A DNA stretch of 10,488 bases from Candidatus Aminicenantota bacterium (GCA_022867105.1 JALHVH010000019.1:1-10488); one strand, 5' to 3'; counted from the first letter of the stretch, positions 1-6,806 are shown. The notes: generated by a model not told the origin, from the letters alone. Program-made: numbers and translations.

Positions 1-468
1 AGCTTCGGCTTCAAGGTCGTCGAACCCCTGAAGGAGCTGTTCAAGCACGAGGTTCGCGAGGTCGCCAGGGAGCTCGGCCTCCCCGAGTCGATCTATCTCC
101 GGATGCCCTTCCCCGGACCCGCTCTGGCCACCCGGATCATCGGCGAGGTGACCCCGGAACGCGTGGCCCTGGTCCGGAAAGCGACCGTGATCGTGGAGCA
201 GGAGATCGCTCCGCTCAAGCCCTTCCAGGCCTTCGCCGTCCTGATGAATGACATGGGGACCGGGATCGAAGGCGGCAAGCGGACGTTCGGCCACATCATC
301 ATCATCCGTTCGGTGGAGAGCCGGGATGCCATGACGGCCGAGCCCACGTCCGTCCCCTGGGAAATCCTGAAGAAGATGGCCAAGCGGATCGTGACCGAGA
401 TCCCGGAGGTCACCCGGGTGGCTTACGAATTGACGCCCAAGCCACCGGCGACCATTGAATATATTTAA
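1..468 (+). CDS. guaA: GMP synthase (glutamine-hydrolysing type), C-terminal part, 5' end outside window
   Basis: The last 155 residues of a GMP synthase, which converts XMP to GMP with ATP and ammonia or glutamine in purine synthesis. The reading frame is open from base 1 and ends at TAA (466-468). Visible are the end of the ATP-pyrophosphatase domain (VVEPLKELFKHEV, residues 6-18) and the dimerisation/XMP-binding domain, with the family signature PFPGPAL at 36-42 followed by RIIGEVTPE, and a C-terminal KPPATIEYI matching the usual KPPATIEWE end. The middle of the dimerisation domain differs from the Escherichia coli type: MGTGIEGGKRTFG stands where enteric enzymes have a PVRSVGVMGDGR-like stretch. 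The glutaminase domain, if present, and the PP-loop lie upstream of the window, so it cannot be told whether this is the fused enzyme or a separate ATP-PPase subunit. No intrinsic terminator is visible after the stop. Confidence 0.95.
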   Translation, partial: SFGFKVVEPLKELFKHEVREVARELGLPESIYLRMPFPGPALATRIIGEVTPERVALVRKATVIVEQEIAPLKPFQAFAVLMNDMGTGIEGGKRTFGHIIIIRSVESRDAMTAEPTSVPWEILKKMAKRIVTEIPEVTRVAYELTPKPPATIEYI

Positions 469-472
469 CAGA

Positions 473-499
473 GCTAGACACGCTAGACAGGCTGGACAG
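473..499 (+). repeat. Three tandem copies of a 9-nt unit (GCTAGACAC / GCTAGACAG / GCTGGACAG)
   Basis: Three back-to-back 9-nt units begin at 473, 482 and 491, differing by one or two bases. A fourth, decayed unit (GTCGAAAAA) may follow at 500-508. The array starts four bases after the guaA stop codon. Related words recur later in the same gap, for example GCTGGAAAA at 604-612. It lies in noncoding DNA, and stop codons occur in the surrounding frames. Confidence 0.7.
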
Positions 500-705
500 G
501 TCGAAAAAGCAGGATAGATGAGACAACGAGGAGAATCAGGAGAGCCGGAACGAGTCGGATAGCCAACAAAGACGGATGGGCTGGAGTGGAAGAAACGAGA
601 TAGGCTGGAAAAGCCCGACAAGCAAGAAGCGAGACATGCGAGAAACGAGAAAAAAGGGGCCCTGGTGTCGGAATGTCTCCGAGCCGGTCCGCTTGGCCGC
701 GCCGC
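500..705 (+). other. Purine-rich noncoding spacer with decayed 9-nt repeats
   Basis: This is most of the 249-base gap between guaA and the isomerase gene. The plus strand is strongly A/G-rich from about 505 to 660. It contains repeated words: AGAAACGAGA occurs at 591-600 and again at 641-650. From 604 to about 657 the sequence can be read as loose 9-nt units (GCTGGAAAA, GCCCGACAA, GCAAGAAGC, GAGACATGC, GAGAAACGA). I see no convincing sigma-70 promoter, terminator hairpin or small ORF with a ribosome binding site. The promoter of the downstream isomerase gene must lie here or upstream of guaA, but I cannot place it. Confidence 0.6.
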
Positions 706-711
706 GAGGAG
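706..711 (+). promoter_or_regulatory. Ribosome binding site GAGGAG that fixes the isomerase start
   Basis: GAGGAG lies six bases before the ATG at 718. It supports that start over an in-frame ATG at 673, which has no comparable site and would add 15 unconserved-looking residues. Confidence 0.8.
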
Positions 712-717
712 AATCAT

Positions 718-2460
718 ATGCCATACGCTGGTAAAAAAAGATCCGGTCGACCGACGCTGGGAGTTTTCGTTCCCTGCGACCCGCGCATCGACGGGGGCTC
801 CCGGACCCGGGCCTTCAACATCGGCCGGATGACGGCCGGGCTCCTGGCAAAGGGACTCGTCCTTCCGGACGGGACGCCGCCCAACGTCTTCTTTTGTCCG
901 CACCTGGTCGATACCGAAGCCGCGGCGGACGCTGCCGCTCGGGAACTGAAGGACGCCGGCGCCGAGGGCCTGTTCATGACGCCCGACACATGGTTCTTCC
1001 CCGGCAAGACGGCCATGGCCCTGACCGCCCATTTCCCTCCTTCGACTCCCCTGGCCTGCGTCGGCGGAAACAACGCCTCCAAGCCTGGTGTCGTCGGCAT
1101 CGATGCCCTCGTCGGGGCCTACGCCCAGACGGGCAGGCTTTGCCCCATGGTCATTGGGACCATGCCGGAGACGGGCCTCGCGCCCTCCTTCGACGCCCAA
1201 ACCCGGGACGAGGTCCTTGACCTGGCCTACGCGATGTTGACCAAGGTCTCGCTCCAGGGGAAGCGCTTCCTTTCCGTCGACACCGATTCTATGCAGATGG
1301 AGACCGCGCTCAACCATGTCCACGCGGCCCGCCGGTTCTTCGGCCTCGAATCCACGCGCGAGTCCATGAAGATCTTCGCCGACATGCTCCGCAAGAACGG
1401 GGGGTATGATGTCGAGGAGCTCCGGGCGCTCCGGGAGTGGGTGGTCAACGTCAGGTTCAAGGACCGCATCTTTCCAAACACCGAGGAGGTCCTGGCGTCC
1501 GGGAAGCCTTTTTACACGGGGAAGGACATCAGGCCGCCGAAGCTCTCGGCCCTGGACAAAAAGAAACTGGACGAGGGTTTGGCCCTCTACCTCATCATCC
1601 GCGATTATATGAGGGACACGAACGCCATCGCCGGCGGCTGGACGAACCAGCTGGCCTGGGGCTCGGACCGGCGCGGCCTCCCGATGTCGACGGCCGACAT
1701 CGCCGAATCGCTCTTTAATTCGACGGAAGACCATACCGGGAAGAAGCCGGTCATTCCTTTCGCCACCGAGAACGACATCCAGGGCCTCCTGACCATGGTC
1801 CTGCACTGCCGGCTTTCCGGCGGCCGGCCGACGCTGTTCATGGACTTCCGGAAAGTTTACGAGCCCTGGGAGATCCGGAAGAACGCCGACTCGCTCGACC
1901 TGGACCTCTCCCCATACCTCGACGAGCCCTGGCTCAGGAAGGGTTTCATCGACGGGAACAACTCGGGATCGGCGTCCCTCGATTACGCCGACAAGGCTTT
2001 CCTCTTCCGGGCCGTCGAGCATTATTTCCCGGGCTTCGGTTTTTCTCTGGGCTATGTTTCGCCCGGAGGGATCCAAGGCATCGCCGGGCGGCTGGCCTAT
2101 TCCGACCTCTCAGGGATGTTCACCATGGTCCAGGACGAGGCCCGGACGGTCGACCTTCCGGCCCCGCTCCTGGAAAAGGCCTGCCGCGCCTCGGACTACA
2201 CGTGGCCGCACACGTTCCTGACCTTCGAGCATGTTCCCGCGGGTCTCATCAAGATGGGCGTCCCCGCCAACCACATCCATATGGTGACGGACCTGCCGCG
2301 GCGGCGCTGGCAGCACTTCTCCGACTATGCCTGCGTCCTCAACGGCCGCTGGGAGAACCAGCCCGAACACGTTGAAGGCCTGGACCGGCCCATCCCGATG
2401 CTCTACCGGACGAACGGGGGGGAGACGGCCGCGAAGATGCTCCTCGCCTCCCGGCGTTGA
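718..2460 (+). CDS. L-fucose/L-arabinose isomerase family protein
   Basis: A 580-residue protein, close to the 591 residues of E. coli L-fucose isomerase (FucI), an Mn2+-dependent cytoplasmic aldose-ketose isomerase. Aligning by eye with FucI, all three metal ligands are present: E351 in ATEND (FucI E337), D376 in FMDFR (FucI D361) and H519 in ANH (FucI H528), with the spacing kept within one residue for the first pair. NNSGSASLD (413-422) matches the FucI NSGSAALD loop. The N-terminal half (GVFVPCDPRIDGGSRTRAF, 15-33) is well diverged from FucI, so the substrate may be another aldose. I infer an active enzyme of unknown sugar specificity. No fuculokinase, aldolase, transporter or sugar regulator gene is nearby, so this is an orphan locus. 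The start follows a good GAGGAG site; TGA ends the gene 62 bases before the tRNA gene. Confidence 0.85.
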   Translation: MPYAGKKRSGRPTLGVFVPCDPRIDGGSRTRAFNIGRMTAGLLAKGLVLPDGTPPNVFFCPHLVDTEAAADAAARELKDAGAEGLFMTPDTWFFPGKTAMALTAHFPPSTPLACVGGNNASKPGVVGIDALVGAYAQTGRLCPMVIGTMPETGLAPSFDAQTRDEVLDLAYAMLTKVSLQGKRFLSVDTDSMQMETALNHVHAARRFFGLESTRESMKIFADMLRKNGGYDVEELRALREWVVNVRFKDRIFPNTEEVLASGKPFYTGKDIRPPKLSALDKKKLDEGLALYLIIRDYMRDTNAIAGGWTNQLAWGSDRRGLPMSTADIAESLFNSTEDHTGKKPVIPFATENDIQGLLTMVLHCRLSGGRPTLFMDFRKVYEPWEIRKNADSLDLDLSPYLDEPWLRKGFIDGNNSGSASLDYADKAFLFRAVEHYFPGFGFSLGYVSPGGIQGIAGRLAYSDLSGMFTMVQDEARTVDLPAPLLEKACRASDYTWPHTFLTFEHVPAGLIKMGVPANHIHMVTDLPRRRWQHFSDYACVLNGRWENQPEHVEGLDRPIPMLYRTNGGETAAKMLLASRR

Positions 2461-2484
2461 TCCCCGCCCAAACGCGGCTCGTTG

Positions 2485-2513
2485 TTGACAGTCCAGGGGG
2501 ATTCTGGTATTTT
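2485..2513 (+). promoter_or_regulatory. Sigma-70-type promoter of the tRNA-Glu gene
   Basis: A perfect -35 box TTGACA (2485-2490), a 17-base spacer and a -10 box TATTTT (2508-2513, four of six consensus bases including the key TA and final T). The predicted start near 2520 is about three bases before the tRNA 5' end, leaving almost no 5' leader. It lies just after the isomerase stop codon, so the tRNA can be expressed independently of the genes before it. Confidence 0.75.
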
Positions 2514-2522
2514 GCCGCCTAC

Positions 2523-2595
2523 GGGGCCATCGTCTAGAGGCCTAGGACAGGTGGTTCTCAGCCATCAGACCGGGGTTCGAATCCCCGTGGCCCTG
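2523..2595 (+). tRNA. tRNA-Glu(CTC): tRNA-Glu, anticodon CTC
   Basis: A complete 73-base cloverleaf. Acceptor stem GGGGCCA (2523-2529) pairs with TGGCCCT (2588-2594), the outermost pair being G-U. The D arm is 2532-2548 (GTCTAGAGGCCTAGGAC, close to the E. coli tRNA-Glu D arm). The anticodon stem GGTGG/CCATC (2550-2554/2562-2566) holds the loop TTCTCAG with anticodon CTC at 2557-2559, reading GAG. The T arm CGGGG-TTCGAAT-CCCCG is 2571-2587. The discriminator base is G at 2595, as in other bacterial tRNA-Glu. CCA is not encoded (CT follows), so it must be added by nucleotidyltransferase. Only seven bases separate it from the stop codon of the convergent gene. Confidence 0.95.
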
Positions 2596-2602
2596 CTTGC
2601 CT

Positions 2603-5368
2603 TCACCTCTTCGGCTCGGTCAAATACCCCAGCGCCATCTCGCTCTCGGCATCCATGACGACGTTCACTTCGCAGCCTTGGGCCACGGCGGGGATGTCGA
2701 TGACCTTGATGACGTTCGCCAGATAGTGGTACTCCGGAAGGAGATCCGCCAGGGAGTTCGGCGAGTTCTTGAAGAACTCCTGGGCGAAGACCACACCTTC
2801 TTCATCCGGGTAGAGGGCCAGGTAGCGGATGTTCGCTTCCACGAGGTCCTGGAAAAAGTGGGTCCCGAAAGACAGGTCCGGAACGTAATTGCCCACCTTG
2901 CGGGCGATCTCGATCAGCATGGCGGTGTTGTTGATGCCCGAATATGTAACGCGTACGCCCAGCCGGATGTCGCCGCGGCTTCCCCATCGTCCCGGCCCCA
3001 TAAGGATGAAGGACCGCCGCGGAAGGATGGCGTTCAGCCGGCTCACGGCGTCTCCGACGGCGACCAGGTCTCCGAACGAGGCCACGCTGGAATAGCCGTC
3101 GGGGTCAACGTAAACGAGCGTTCGGATGCCCTGCACCCGGGCATTTGTCACATATTTGTTCGCTGAAAAGAGCTTGTTTTTCTCCGGAACCCACTTAGGA
3201 ATCAGGACGTGCTCTTGGTCCTCCATGTGGCTTTGCGGCCGGCACTGGAGAATGTAAAGGTCGTTCCCGTCGTTGGCGAATTCCACGTCCATCGGCATGC
3301 CGAACGTTTCCCGGAGCACCTGCATGATCTCCTTCATCTGCTTGATAAAGCCGGTGTTTTCGATCAGCCCTGCAAACGTGACCGCCGTACCCTCCCGGCC
3401 CGGATGGTCCATGGCCCGGTTGGCCTTCCGCACCGTGCTCCCGTCATAAACCGACAGGGTCCGCTCCCAGAGAGGGAACTCGGCGCCGACCTCGCCGAGG
3501 ATCGCGTCGATGGGATGGGTCTCGAAGCGCCCCGTTTCCATGTTGATCACGTCGATGAGCTTTTGGGCGTAATGGACGATTTCCTCCGGCATGATGTTCA
3601 CCCGGATCCCCGGCTGCCCCGGGCTCACCAGCATGGGGTAATCGTTCCCGACCCTGTCGACCGCCCTCGTTCCCAACCCGGCGACGATCCGGAGCACGCC
3701 GTCCTCGCGCCGGATGCGCGGCGACCAGCGGAACTCGTTGTTTCCGAAAGCCACCCCGGCGAAGGCAGGGAAAAAGTACTTGCCTACGTGCTTGCCTACG
3801 ACGTGCTGGATGAGAACGCCCATCTCTTCGTAATAATCCAGCAGGCCGCGCTCGGCCCGGTACTGGATGGCGTCCGGGTTGAAGATCGAGGCGTAGACCT
3901 CGGCGATGGCTTCGGAGAGGGCCGCGAGGCGCTCGTCCTTCGTTCCGATGTTCGCCAGGAACAGACTGCGGTATTTCCCGGAGAACGATGTCCCCGTGCT
4001 GTCTTCTAGAAGGCTTGAGGAACGCACGATGAGCGGCCTTTCGCCCATGTCATCCAGGATGAGTTTCAGCTGGCTCTGCATCTCCGGCGAAAAAACGGAC
4101 TGTTTGCAGACTTGCACGAGATACGGGTAGTTGTGCTGGATCTCCTCGATCCGGGAGAACTTGAAACTCCGGAAATCCTCCAGGAAATTGTAATTGATGA
4201 AATCGATGAGGGCGTCCGAAGTGATGAACCATGTGTCCGGGATCCGGAACTCTCCGATCCCAGGGTTCTCCTTCTTTTTTCCCCGGAGGATATGCTCGGC
4301 GAGCACCATGCCCGCGGCCTTTCCGCCGAGCTTTCCGGTCCCCTGGCTGGGCCCGGTCACCCGGGCCAGGAGCCGGCCGAAGCGGTGGATCGTCATGTGC
4401 TCCCGGGCGACGCGGATGAACGGCAGCCGCTCGCTCAGGAACCTGCGGATGAGGGCGATCCTCGCTTGCAGATCATTCGAGCGCGAGAGGGCCTGCTCGT
4501 CTTCCCGGGTGGATCGGCAGAACTGATTGATGATCTCCTTGATCTCCACAAGGGGAATGGCACGTTTCTCCGTGGCGATCATGAAGAAACCGAACTTGTC
4601 CTGGCGCATCCACTGCTTGATCAAGGACGCCAGGTCATTCCCGGGGATCGCCAGGGAAGCGATCCAGATCGCTCCTTCGAACACTTTCTCCAGAGCTTCC
4701 ACGTCCTGCTTGGGGAGAGGCTGATTTTCGTCACGGAAAGCCTCCTGCCAGCCGCCGCGGAACTCCGGGGAGAACTGGAGGAGGAGTCCCTGGACTCCGG
4801 GCACGCCCTTCAAACTAAGGTGGTTCATGAGCCGGCGCAGGACCCGTTTGTAAAGGACCGGGTCGGTCTCCTTGAGGAGGTCCAGGATCACGATCCATTC
4901 GGGCTTGTGTTTCGCCGCCGGCTCGGTCCCTGCGCTCATGGCGTCGGGCGCCGCGGTGCCCTCCCATTCTTCTATGAGCCGGCCGATCCGGTTCCCGATG
5001 AGTTCGATGAGCTTCTTTTCCTCGAGCAGGAACGGGTCCTCGCGGGACCCTGGGGGTTTCTCCGAATAGCTGACCTCGAGCGAGCCCGACGGAATCCCGC
5101 CCGGCCGCAGAGGAACGCGCTGGATCCAAGTCGTTTCGGCGAAGCCGGGCGTCTGGAACACCCGGGCTCGATATATGATCCGGACGCGGCAGAGTTCGGG
5201 ATATTGCCAGCCGTTCGGGATGATATCGATGAGGCCCTGGAAAACGTCCTCCTGGGTCCGGCCGGGTGTTTCCAGGAGCGTGACGATGCCATGGAGGCAG
5301 TTAAGCTCCTTCACCCGCTCGCGCAGGCGGCCGCTCGGAAAAAGACCGGACTCACTTATCTTGTCCAT
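2603..5368 (-). CDS. PEP synthase-like PEP/pyruvate-binding ATP-grasp protein with N-terminal sensor-like domain
   Basis: A 921-residue protein related to phosphoenolpyruvate synthase (pyruvate, water dikinase) and pyruvate phosphate dikinase, through their N-terminal ATP-grasp domain. Layout as I read it: a GAF-like sensory region (about 15-135, with ELNCLHGIVTLLE and WQYPELCRVRIIY); a helical middle (about 155-335); the PPDK_N-type nucleotide-binding domain (about 340-712) with GKLGGKAAGM (345-354), RSSSLLEDSTGTSFSGKYRS (449-468), GLGTRAVDRVGNDYP (564-578) and the closing DVEFAND...LYILQCRPQ (694-712); then a separate C-terminal domain (about 730-921) with FILMGPGRWGSRGD (787-800) and SFGTHFFQDLVE (833-844). 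The swivelling phosphohistidine motif (GGxTSHAA) and the PEP-utilising barrel of true PEP synthases are absent. Its activity is therefore uncertain: partial dikinase chemistry or a regulatory ATP-binding role. It begins 25 bases after the gdh stop, probably in the same transcript. The ATG at 5368 is the first possible start in frame but lacks a clear Shine-Dalgarno sequence, which suggests translational coupling to gdh. Confidence 0.85.
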   Translation of the reverse strand: MDKISESGLFPSGRLRERVKELNCLHGIVTLLETPGRTQEDVFQGLIDIIPNGWQYPELCRVRIIYRARVFQTPGFAETTWIQRVPLRPGGIPSGSLEVSYSEKPPGSREDPFLLEEKKLIELIGNRIGRLIEEWEGTAAPDAMSAGTEPAAKHKPEWIVILDLLKETDPVLYKRVLRRLMNHLSLKGVPGVQGLLLQFSPEFRGGWQEAFRDENQPLPKQDVEALEKVFEGAIWIASLAIPGNDLASLIKQWMRQDKFGFFMIATEKRAIPLVEIKEIINQFCRSTREDEQALSRSNDLQARIALIRRFLSERLPFIRVAREHMTIHRFGRLLARVTGPSQGTGKLGGKAAGMVLAEHILRGKKKENPGIGEFRIPDTWFITSDALIDFINYNFLEDFRSFKFSRIEEIQHNYPYLVQVCKQSVFSPEMQSQLKLILDDMGERPLIVRSSSLLEDSTGTSFSGKYRSLFLANIGTKDERLAALSEAIAEVYASIFNPDAIQYRAERGLLDYYEEMGVLIQHVVGKHVGKYFFPAFAGVAFGNNEFRWSPRIRREDGVLRIVAGLGTRAVDRVGNDYPMLVSPGQPGIRVNIMPEEIVHYAQKLIDVINMETGRFETHPIDAILGEVGAEFPLWERTLSVYDGSTVRKANRAMDHPGREGTAVTFAGLIENTGFIKQMKEIMQVLRETFGMPMDVEFANDGNDLYILQCRPQSHMEDQEHVLIPKWVPEKNKLFSANKYVTNARVQGIRTLVYVDPDGYSSVASFGDLVAVGDAVSRLNAILPRRSFILMGPGRWGSRGDIRLGVRVTYSGINNTAMLIEIARKVGNYVPDLSFGTHFFQDLVEANIRYLALYPDEEGVVFAQEFFKNSPNSLADLLPEYHYLANVIKVIDIPAVAQGCEVNVVMDAESEMALGYLTEPKR

Positions 5369-5393
5369 GACACGATATGTCGACGTCCCGGGA

Positions 5394-6680
5394 TCAAATC
5401 CAGCCGCGCAGCCGGCAAGCCTCGGCCACCCGCGAAATGGCGATCATGTAGGCGGCGTCGCGCATGGTGACGTTCTTTTTGCGCGCGAGATCGGAGACGG
5501 CCTTGAATCCGGCCGTCATCTTATGGTCGAGCTGGGAAAGGACTTCTTCCCGGCTCCAATAGTGGTTCATGTTGGATTGGACCTGCTCGAAGTAGCTGCA
5601 GGTGACCCCGCCCGCGTTGCACAGGAAGTCGGGGATCATAAAGATGCCGCGGTCGCGGATGACGGCGTCCGCTTCCATGGCCGTCGGTCCGTTCGCGCCT
5701 TCGGCGATGAGCTTGACGCGCTTGTGGATCTTCGGGGCGTTGACGGCCGTCACCTGGTTCTCGAGGGCCGCCGGAACCAGGAGGTCGGCCTCTTGCTCGA
5801 TCCAGGCATCGCCCGGGAGGACCTCATAACCGGCCTTCCTGGCCTTGTCCTTGTCGATCGTGCCGAACTTATCGGTCATGGCCACGAACTCGTCGGGGTC
5901 GATGCCGCTCTCCCGGCGGAAGGTGTAGGAGGTCTGATCCGCCTGGTCCCAGCAGGAGACGGAGATCGGCGTGCCGCCATACTCCTTGAAAAGCCGGACC
6001 GCGTACTGGGAGACGTTCCCGAATCCCTGGAACGCTCCGATCGTCTTGCGGATATCGATGCCGAGCTCCTTCATGGCCTCGCGCACGGTGTACATGACGC
6101 CGTAGCCGGTGGCCTCCGTCCGGCCGAGCGAACCGCCCATGCCGACCGGTTTACCGGTGATGAACCCGGGGAAGCGGCCGCCGCGGATGCGCTCGAACTC
6201 GTCGAGCATCCAGAGCATGTGTTGCCCGTGGGTCATGATGTCCGGGGCCGGGACGTCTTGGACGGGGCCGACGTTCCAGGCGACCTGGCGGACCCAGCCG
6301 CGGCAGATCGCTTCCTGCTCGCGGTCGCTGAGGTTGTGCGGGTCGCAGATGACGCCGCCCTTGCCGCCGCCGAGCGGGATGTCGACGACCGCGCACTTCC
6401 AGGTCATCCACATGGCGAGGGCGCGCACGGTGTCCACGGTCTCGTGCGGGTGGAACCGGATGCCGCCCTTGCAGGGGCCTCGGGCGTCGTTGTGCTGGAC
6501 GCGGAAGCCTTTGAACACCAGGTAGCCTCCGTCGTCCATACGGACCGGGATCGAAAAGTGATACTCGCGCAGGGGATTGCGGAGCAATTCGCGGGTCGCG
6601 GTGTCAAGACCGAGCTTCTCGGCCACGCCGTCGAACTGTTTCTGGGCCATTTCAAAGGCGTTGAATGGCTTGGTGTCCAC
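5394..6680 (-). CDS. gdhA: Glutamate dehydrogenase (Glu/Leu/Phe/Val dehydrogenase family)
   Basis: A 428-residue cytoplasmic oxidoreductase interconverting glutamate and 2-oxoglutarate plus ammonia with NAD(P). The length is typical of the hexameric bacterial enzymes. Visible motifs: KGGIRFHP (71-78, substrate-binding Lys71), WKCAVVDIPLGGGKGG (94-109, with catalytic Lys107), PAPD (144-147, catalytic Asp147), the Rossmann turn GFGNVSQ (219-225), LIPAALEN-like LVPAALEN (301-308), LIAEGANGPT (324-333) and IPDFLCNAGGV (349-359). The region after the second strand (SCWDQADQTSYTF) resembles a GDH subgroup with VACWDR-type sequences. I cannot deduce NAD versus NADP preference from it. The start is GTG at 6680, seven bases after AAAGGAG. 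The gene has its own promoter region (6721-6757) with inverted repeats and is probably transcribed with the PEP-synthase-like gene. With a secreted dipeptidase encoded just upstream, a catabolic role in glutamate deamination is the likelier direction (inference). Confidence 0.95.
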   Translation of the reverse strand: MDTKPFNAFEMAQKQFDGVAEKLGLDTATRELLRNPLREYHFSIPVRMDDGGYLVFKGFRVQHNDARGPCKGGIRFHPHETVDTVRALAMWMTWKCAVVDIPLGGGKGGVICDPHNLSDREQEAICRGWVRQVAWNVGPVQDVPAPDIMTHGQHMLWMLDEFERIRGGRFPGFITGKPVGMGGSLGRTEATGYGVMYTVREAMKELGIDIRKTIGAFQGFGNVSQYAVRLFKEYGGTPISVSCWDQADQTSYTFRRESGIDPDEFVAMTDKFGTIDKDKARKAGYEVLPGDAWIEQEADLLVPAALENQVTAVNAPKIHKRVKLIAEGANGPTAMEADAVIRDRGIFMIPDFLCNAGGVTCSYFEQVQSNMNHYWSREEVLSQLDHKMTAGFKAVSDLARKKNVTMRDAAYMIAISRVAEACRLRGWI

Positions 6681-6687
6681 TAACTTT

Positions 6688-6694
6688 CTCCTTT
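6688..6694 (-). promoter_or_regulatory. Ribosome binding site AAAGGAG of gdh
   Basis: AAAGGAG on the minus strand lies seven bases before the GTG at 6680. It decides for this GTG start; the next in-frame ATG is codon 11, with no such site. Confidence 0.85.
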
Positions 6695-6722
6695 GGGTAT
6701 GATCAATGATAATGGCGTTAGT

Positions 6723-6744
6723 CCCATAATATATTCTTTATGGG
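6723..6744. repeat. Inverted repeat CCCATAA-N8-TTATGGG over the gdh -10 box
   Basis: Perfect 7-base arms (6723-6729 and 6738-6744) separated by eight A/T-rich bases. It covers the -10 hexamer, as an operator would. The right arm shares its GGG (6742-6744) with the neighbouring repeat. Confidence 0.6.
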
Positions 6745-6757
6745 CCTTTCCTGTCAA
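6728..6757 (-). promoter_or_regulatory. Sigma-70-type promoter of gdh
   Basis: Read on the minus strand: -35 TTGACA (6752-6757, perfect), an 18-base spacer, and -10 TATATT (6728-6733, five of six). Transcription would start near 6721, giving a leader of about 40 bases before the GTG. Each box is embedded in an inverted repeat, which suggests regulated transcription. Confidence 0.7.
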
Positions 6758-6768
6758 TTTAAAGGCCC
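6742..6768. repeat. Inverted repeat GGGCCTTT-N11-AAAGGCCC around the gdh -35 box
   Basis: Perfect 8-base arms (6742-6749 and 6761-6768) flank 11 bases that contain the -35 TTGACA. It could be an operator, or in RNA a hairpin after the dipeptidase gene. No T-run follows it on either strand, so a standard intrinsic terminator is not supported. Confidence 0.6.
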
Positions 6769-6806
6769 GTTTCAAGCGTTGGACGGAAGAGGCGGGGCGT
6801 GTGCGG

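Noticed and set aside
673..717. Upstream in-frame ATG for the isomerase
   Set aside because: The ATG at 718 has GAGGAG at ideal spacing; the extra 15 residues look like translated spacer.
536..724. 62-codon minus-strand open frame in the guaA-isomerase gap
   Set aside because: It covers the purine-rich repeat tract and the isomerase ribosome site; the serine/phenylalanine-rich product reflects composition, and no ribosome site precedes it.
2522..2595. tRNA with an 8-base-pair acceptor stem starting at C2522
   Set aside because: C2522 could pair with G2595, but that is the tRNA-His pattern; the anticodon CTC and D-arm sequence show tRNA-Glu with a normal 7-bp stem.
4112..5470. 452-codon plus-strand open frame antisense to the PEP-synthase-like gene
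   Set aside because: Shadow of a gene with clear domains on the other strand; no ribosome site and no recognisable motif.
5175..6683. 502-codon plus-strand open frame antisense to gdh
   Set aside because: It mirrors the gdh coding frame in G+C-rich DNA, has no recognisable domain, and its translation is rich in D/G/V/R/H as expected of a shadow frame.
6742..6768. Intrinsic terminator of the dipeptidase gene
   Set aside because: The hairpin is good, but no T-run follows on the minus strand and the gdh -35 box sits in its loop, so an operator is at least as likely.
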